A stretch of DNA of 64,000 nt, from positions 1 to 64,000 of the forward strand of contig CBFFRQ010000043.1 of NCBI GenBank assembly GCA_965644315.1, written 5' to 3'. Every line of letters starts with the position of its first letter. Position 1 is the stretch's first letter. Shown one piece after another: positions 58,833-64,000 of the stretch. Below the pieces are notes generated by a model that saw only the letters and a program-made list of their open reading frames with translations, did not search any database and was not told the origin of the DNA. Source of the stretch: Caecitellus pseudoparvulus. Lineage: Eukaryota; Bigyra: Bicosoecida. Both the position numbers and the translations under genes were made by a program.

Positions 58833-61214
58833 ATGCGTCGACGCACGACCAAGGCGCCCGGCAGGGCACGTGGGTCATTGGACAGTCCAGACGGAGATGA
58901 ATCCGATTCATCTGTGTCCGTATCGCCGTGGGAAGCAGGTGAAAGTGCCATGGATGCGTCTGACAGCGGCAGCGACGAGGAGACGGCGCCTGCGCCGCCT
59001 GCTGCGACAATTTCCGCGTCACGCCATTCGGAGCCAGCTCAGGCCGTGGAAGTGCAAGGGCGCAGCGCTCTGATGCATAGTGGTGTGGATACATGTGGGC
59101 GTTGGCTGCACGCGTGTCTGTGGACCAGCCAGTGTGCGCTGGTCAGCTTCGGCGTCCCTGCGCTGGCCCTCGGCAGCGTGGCGCTGGCTGTGGCTTGTCT
59201 GGCTGGGGACTCTGGCGTGCTGCCGCCCCCCGCCGACCTTCTCGGCAGCCTGGGCGCATCCCAGCCTCAATTCCCACCCACCACAATGGAACCACCCCTC
59301 TGGAGTGCGGTGGAGGAGGGACAGGCGTGGGGGTGGCGGTGGGTGGCGTTCCCCGCCGCAGCTGCCTGGGCGCTGTGGGTGGCAGGCCTGGCAACGCACG
59401 CCCTGGTGGCTGGACACGACACCGCGTGGCAGGCCCAGTCTGCCAGCTACACGCAGCCCCTGCCCCTGCCGCCGCCTGGGTGGGTGAACCCGTGGCAGGG
59501 GCAGCTGGCCTCCGTGATGGGGGTGCCCACCCGCCTGCTGCCTCGCAAGGCCGCCGCCGCCGTCGCCACGTCTTCCACCACCACCACGCTGGCGTCTGCA
59601 GAGCAATTGTTCCGCCACCAGACCACAGGGCTGCAGGATCTGCCTGTGGACGTGGCACATCGCCTGTGGCGTCACTTGAGTCGGCTGTCCCAGGGACCCT
59701 GGCTTCGTCGCGGGCGCTCCCTGCGACAGGACCTCCTGACCTGCTCCGTGGACGAGGACACTGCCAACGCCCTGCGCTGGCGCGGCATGGCGTGCTTGGC
59801 CCTGGCCTGCCCCCTCCTCTTCCTCCTCCTCCTCACTGTCAAGCTCGAAGCTGCCACCTGGCACGGGCTGTCTCCTGCCGCCGCCGCAGCCCTGGGCCCC
59901 GCCGCCGCCGCCTCCACTGCAGGCTGGGTGGCACCTGGCGGGCAGCCCTGCTCCAGCATCGTTGGCGGCACCGCCCTGTGCCAGGTGCTGCAGTGGCTGG
60001 GTCCGTTGAACAGCGGCTCCACCCTGCTTCCCCGCGCCCTAACGCAGGGCGCAGAGCCAGCCTTGGCGGCCCTCGCGACTCCCGGCGGGCCCACCCTCCC
60101 CTGGCTACGGTGGCCCTTTGTGGCGCTGCCCCTCATTGTCGCCGTGGGCGTCCTGTGGCTGCTGGCTGTGGAGTCGGTGCTGCAGTGCTGGCGGGGGATG
60201 TCTCCGCGTGCCCCAGGGCTGGCTTCCGCAGGGGACGCGGGGGCTGTTCTGGCTGCCGACGGCGTGACGCAGGTATACTGCCCGGGCGAGGGCAGTGCTG
60301 TGCGCGCCGTGGTGCCAGGCAGCGGGGAAGGTGAGGGGAAGGCGGGGGGGGGTAGTGGCGAGGGCGCTGCACTGCAGCGGTGGGGTGTGGCGGGGCTCCT
60401 GGCGCTGGCTGCAGTGGGCGTCCCCGCGACGGCTGCCCTCGTACTGGGCGCCCTGTGGCTGGACATGCAGGAGGCAGGGCTGCTGGTGGAAGCGGGGCGT
60501 GTCCTGACCCGCACTCGCGCCGGGCGAGCCGACGTTGCATTCTCCCCAACTGCTGCCCAAGACATGCAGGTGCTGCCGCTGGCGCTGCCCATCCTGTGTG
60601 GCGTGTGGGCGTGTGTCGTGGCGGCTGCGGGCAGCCTGTGGCTGAGCGCCGCGCCCTGGGGCGACGTGTCTGAAGAGGCCATGGCAGAGCTGACCACTTT
60701 GACAGAGGGGCTGACGGACGCTCAAGTGGCCGCCGTTGGGAGGCGGCAAGCGGTCGCCCCAGCCCCTCCACGAGTGCCCGCCAAAGTGGACGCTGTGCCT
60801 GTGCAGGATGCTTGGGCATGGGATGTGGGGGTGCGGGGGGTGTACTTGGATGGTTGGCGGTGGAAGGTGTTGAAGCTGGGTCTGCCGCCGCCGCTGCTGG
60901 GTGCTGCAGTCACGCTGCTGCTGGTGTGGGGGAGGGCAGAAGGCGTGCTGATGGCGGATCGACAACAAGCTGCCGCGGACAGCACAGCTGGGGAGGGCGA
61001 AGTCACGACGGTGGGCGTGTGGTGGCAGGTGTTCCTGCCGCTGCTGCTGGGCTGCGCCATCGCCCTGATGGCCTGTGGCCTGTCGGCGTGGGATACGTGG
61101 GAGCTGAACGGCATGTTCAAGACTGGGCGGGGCGTGTGGCGCCACGTCGCAGGCGCCGACCGCCTGGCGACGGAGGCCGCCGTCGTGCCCAAGCGCCCCC
61201 CCTTCAAACACTGA
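58833..61214 (+). CDS. Multi-pass membrane protein, unknown family
   Basis: 793 residues from the ATG at 58833 (frame open from 58602, but MRRRTTKAPGRARG is the first plausible start). A charged Ser/Glu/Asp-rich N-terminal 85 residues is followed by about eight to ten hydrophobic segments in well-separated groups, for example ALVSFGVPALALGSVALAVA, WVAFPAAAAWALWVAGLA and CLALACPLLFLLLLTV. There are long loops, including an acidic Gly-rich one near 60.33 kb. No catalytic or transport motif is recognised. The 3' end overlaps the stop of the convergent gene by 11 bp. Introns cannot be excluded because the frame stays open throughout. Confidence 0.7.
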   Translation: MRRRTTKAPGRARGSLDSPDGDESDSSVSVSPWEAGESAMDASDSGSDEETAPAPPAATISASRHSEPAQAVEVQGRSALMHSGVDTCGRWLHACLWTSQCALVSFGVPALALGSVALAVACLAGDSGVLPPPADLLGSLGASQPQFPPTTMEPPLWSAVEEGQAWGWRWVAFPAAAAWALWVAGLATHALVAGHDTAWQAQSASYTQPLPLPPPGWVNPWQGQLASVMGVPTRLLPRKAAAAVATSSTTTTLASAEQLFRHQTTGLQDLPVDVAHRLWRHLSRLSQGPWLRRGRSLRQDLLTCSVDEDTANALRWRGMACLALACPLLFLLLLTVKLEAATWHGLSPAAAAALGPAAAASTAGWVAPGGQPCSSIVGGTALCQVLQWLGPLNSGSTLLPRALTQGAEPALAALATPGGPTLPWLRWPFVALPLIVAVGVLWLLAVESVLQCWRGMSPRAPGLASAGDAGAVLAADGVTQVYCPGEGSAVRAVVPGSGEGEGKAGGGSGEGAALQRWGVAGLLALAAVGVPATAALVLGALWLDMQEAGLLVEAGRVLTRTRAGRADVAFSPTAAQDMQVLPLALPILCGVWACVVAAAGSLWLSAAPWGDVSEEAMAELTTLTEGLTDAQVAAVGRRQAVAPAPPRVPAKVDAVPVQDAWAWDVGVRGVYLDGWRWKVLKLGLPPPLLGAAVTLLLVWGRAEGVLMADRQQAAADSTAGEGEVTTVGVWWQVFLPLLLGCAIALMACGLSAWDTWELNGMFKTGRGVWRHVAGADRLATEAAVVPKRPPFKH

Positions 61215-63141
61215 CCGGCTGCGACGGACGCCTGCCACGACTGGCCCTGCTGGCGCTGCGCAAGGGGTTCTCTGTCGTCAGTGACGGCGTGGTGCCCAGC
61301 GCAGTGAGTTCGAGCTCCCCGCGGTCCTCGTCCTGCTGGGGCTTGAAGGACATGAGGGAGGCGCGGCGGCGCTTGGGCTGGACGGGGGGCACGGGCGCCG
61401 ACAGCCTGCCCTCCCAGGCCTCCCTGGACACGTCCTTGCCTGCCGCCGCGAACGTGTCGGGGCGCACCAGCAGGGCCGCCACGCCGCCCACCACCAGCAC
61501 TGCCCAGCCCGCTGCCAAGAGAATGTAGGAGACACGCCGGCCGCCTGGCGTGTCTGCCAGCGCCGAGCCTGGCGCCTCCCCTGCCGTGCGGATGATGGCG
61601 CCCCACAGCCCCATGAGCGCCGACACTGCGCGCAGGGCGTTGAGGGCGGGCACGGAGCAGGGCAGGGTGACCAGGGTGGCGGCGGCGTAGGCGCCCAGGA
61701 CGACGCTCATGATGCCGTACTGCAGCACGGGCGTGGCTTCCAGGAGGACGAAGGCCACCACCATGCAGCCTTTGGCGACGCGTTCCCAGCCGAGGAAGAA
61801 CGGCAGCGTGCGCACCTCTGTCTTGCCGGTGTCGCCTCGGTAAATGGAGACAAAGACAGAGGTGCAGGAGTAAAAGACGAGGGCTTCGGCACACGCGACG
61901 TGCCGCGCGAGGTCTGTGGTTGTGAACAGCTGGGACATGAGGGACGACGTGACCGTCACGAAGAGGCTGCCAGAGAGGAACTGGAAGAGCACTGGGCCCA
62001 TGGGGTGGCCCGCGTCCCAGTCCAGTGCGATGTACAGCCCACAGCAGTACACGTACACCACCACCACCGCCATGGGCAGCCAGAACTGCGCATCGGGCGG
62101 CACGACGCGGTCCCCCAACACGACCAGGGTGCCCAGGCCGTCTGTGACGCCGCGGCCGCCTTGCAAGGCTCCTCGCAGGCCGGCAACCCACGGGGTCGTG
62201 CCGCTTACCACCAGCCCAGCGAACTGCAGCACTTCGAAAACGTACGTGCTCATGACGATCCAGTTGCGCCAGTCATGCCAGTCCACTGTGGGCGCCTGGG
62301 CGGCCTGCTTCGGCCCGGGCCCCGCGCCGGGCTGCACGGCAAGAGCAGTGTGGCCGCCCTGGCCTGTCTGGCGGCACAGGCTGGGCCGCTGCCACACGTA
62401 CTTCATCGTGGCCAGCTGCACGAGGAGGATGAGGGCCACCCACACGTACATGAGGGGCGGGTGGGACTGCACAGCTGGCAGGGTCGCCCCTGCGCCCAGC
62501 CACATGCCGGGGAAGGTGCACAGCAGCTGCGAGGGAAGGAAGTGAGTGCCTCGGGCTAGCAGGAGCGGGCCTGCGTGGCAGCTCGCACGCACCAGGAAGC
62601 ACCCCAGGCCTGCCGCCCACATGCGCCCTGTGACGTGTTGTTGCCTGTGGGCATGCGGGGGGGGCGTGCAGGTGCGCTCTGGCGCCTGCGGCATCTGCAG
62701 GGCTGGCCCGCCAGCGCGGCTGCCTGTGACGTCACGGTGGCACCACGCACCACTCCGCCGGGTCGATGGAGGTCTTTGTGAGCGTGGACGCGCTGAGCAA
62801 GGACAGAAGGAACGTGACGTATATCAACGCAAACAGCCACGCCGTAGTGAGCAGGATCTGTGCGGCACAAGCGCCACACTGTGGGGTACTGAGTGGGAGT
62901 AATTTCCGCATGCGGCAAGGGCGCGCACCAGTGCTTGCAGGGGCCACTGCCACCACTGCATGGGGGCCACCGGCTCCTCCTGCTTCTCTTCCAAGCCGCC
63001 CTCCAAGGAGGTCCTCTGACTTCCCAACGCCTGGGCACGGGCAGCTCGGGAGCGCGCCGCATCTTCAGCGTGCTTGCCGGACGAAGCGCCGCTTGTGCAG
63101 TTGTCGCCTGCGCCGGGAGCAGGCACGCCGAGGTCCCCCAT
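61204..63141 (-). CDS. Multi-pass membrane protein, unknown family
   Basis: Proposed exons 63141-62929, 62878-62751, 62644-62593 and 62526-61204 (introns 50, 106 and 66 bp) give 571 residues. Exon 1 encodes a soluble N-terminus; exon 2 restores the membrane helix ILLTTAWLFALIYVTFLLSLL. After further hydrophobic segments (MYVWVALILLVQLATM, FWLPMAVVVVYVYCCGLYIAL, GCMVVAFVLLEATPVLQYGI, YILLAAGWAVLVVGGVAALLV) comes a basic/Ser-rich cytoplasmic tail. The family is not recognised. Intron 3 is a multiple of three without a stop, so intron retention would still be read through. Exon 1 and its 50-bp intron are the least certain part. Confidence 0.7.
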
Positions 63142-63421
63142 GGAAATGCAAAGCGATTGTCATGGCTTTCATTGCATGCTGTGGTTCTGCCTGGCGTTGG
63201 AATTTACAAGAACCCGACGCTCGGCGGGGAAGCAGGCCGTGGAAAACTTGCACGCACGTCGGGGGGTCGCCTGCAGCTCTGGCGGGGCCTGCACACCGCC
63301 TGAACACTTTCGTCAACCCGAACACGACTCAGCAGCACCCCGTTCTGCTTCCCGCATGCCAGACTTTGACGTGCACTGTGCGCTTGCTACCGTTGAGGAG
63401 AGGTAACGCCAGCGAAACGCC

Positions 63422-64000
63422 ATGGCAGCCACCACAGACAAGCCCGACGCCGCTGACTCCCATGTGGACGTCAGCCTGATGAAGCTGCCCAATGTGCACG
63501 CTGTAGACAAGGAGGTGCCCACAGGGGAGGAGGGCGAGACGGAGATCTACAGCCAGTGCGTGCCGAAACCGCGTCAGCAGCGCGCAGTTGCTCCACCCGT
63601 TCGGCGTCAGCACACTCGCACCCCTACCACCTCGCCGCAGCCGCGCCAAGCTGTACCGCATGCACGAGGGCGAGTGGAAGGAGCGCTGCACGGGGAACCT
63701 GCGCCTGCTGAAGGACAACACGACTGGCCGAGTGCGCATGGTCATGCGTGAAGGCGGCATGGAAAGCTTGCTGCGTGCCAACCACCTCGTGCCCCCTGAT
63801 GCCAAGCTGGTGCGTGGCTGTGCAGTGCTTGTGCCAGCTCTGGCATGCTGTGCCAGTGCATTGCATGCTTCTGTGCTTCGTTGGTGGCGGCCAGCGCTGC
63901 GGGAGCACCGCTGGGCATGTTTTCCCCATCGCTCCCTGCGCAGGAGTTCCCGGTGGGCGTTGAAAACATGGTGTACTACACCGCCGTGGACAACTCCGAC
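63422..64000 (+). CDS. RANBP1: Ran-binding protein 1-type protein (5' part)
   Basis: Exons 63422-63555, 63641-63809 and 63944 to the window edge (introns 85 and 134 bp, GTGCGT donors); the gene continues beyond 64000. The RanBD1 signature runs across the splice sites: ETEIYSHRAKLYRM, then EWKERCTGNLRLLKD, GRVRMVMREGGMESLLRANH and FPVGVENMVYYTAVDNSD. RanBP1 binds Ran-GTP and helps RanGAP release export complexes in the cytoplasm. An N-terminal acidic segment precedes the domain, as in other RanBP1 proteins. Confidence 0.9.

Noticed and set aside
60722-62191. 489-codon minus-strand frame overlapping both membrane-protein genes
   Set aside because: Its composition is Arg/Gly/His-rich with no hydrophobic pattern; the alternative frames give clear membrane helices and conserved splice structure.

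Overview
The window is the left end of a GC-rich nuclear chromosome from a unicellular eukaryote. It opens with 197 perfect TAACCC units (1-1182), the C-rich strand of a TTAGGG-type telomere. Further in are spliceosomal genes with short introns (50-134 bp, donors mostly GTGCGT), compact spacing, and typical eukaryotic products: eIF4E, CPSF2, MICU1-like, sestrin, Ran-binding protein, F-box. No plastid or photosynthesis gene is seen. A free-living heterotrophic protist, for example a stramenopile such as a bicosoecid, fits the style of the RCC1-like and Ser/Thr/Pro-rich surface proteins, but the lineage cannot be fixed from this window.

Layout. 1-1182: telomere. 1183-16951: a head-to-tail array of six non-LTR retrotransposon copies, all with the 5' side toward the chromosome end and the 3' end toward the centromere. 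The outer three belong to a short family (called A here) whose only ORF lacks endonuclease and reverse transcriptase. The inner three belong to a long family (B) whose longest copy encodes an APE-type endonuclease, a reverse transcriptase and a C-terminal zinc motif. Both families share a cysteine-peptidase-like domain, structured 3' UTR elements, and a 3' terminus running into CTAAC, which can pair with the telomeric G strand. Telomeric units lie at several junctions. The innermost copy abuts an RCC1-repeat gene that is cut off mid-repeat. This looks like a two-component telomere-dwelling retrotransposon system, comparable in logic to Drosophila HeT-A/TART but coexisting with ordinary TTAGGG repeats.

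16952-20904: subtelomeric host DNA with the broken RCC1-like gene and an ankyrin-repeat gene, both on the minus strand. 20905-44796: one uninterrupted minus-strand gene of about 7,960 codons for a giant secreted/membrane protein: signal peptide, two [unknown domain + RCC1] modules, twenty C-type lectin-like domains arranged as five blocks of four, FG-GAP repeats, mucin-like stalk, Cys-rich region, multi-pass membrane C-terminus.

45727-64000: dense housekeeping region. Plus strand: F-box multi-pass membrane protein, eIF4E with a Gly/Arg-rich tail, sestrin, membrane-anchored histidine phosphatase, MICU1-like protein, unknown multi-pass membrane protein, and the start of a RanBP1-type protein. 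Minus strand: a small unknown (possibly mitochondrial) protein, CPSF2/CPSF100, and an unknown multi-pass membrane protein. Two convergent pairs overlap at their stop codons. Exon coordinates were worked out by hand from splice signals, reading frame and family conservation.
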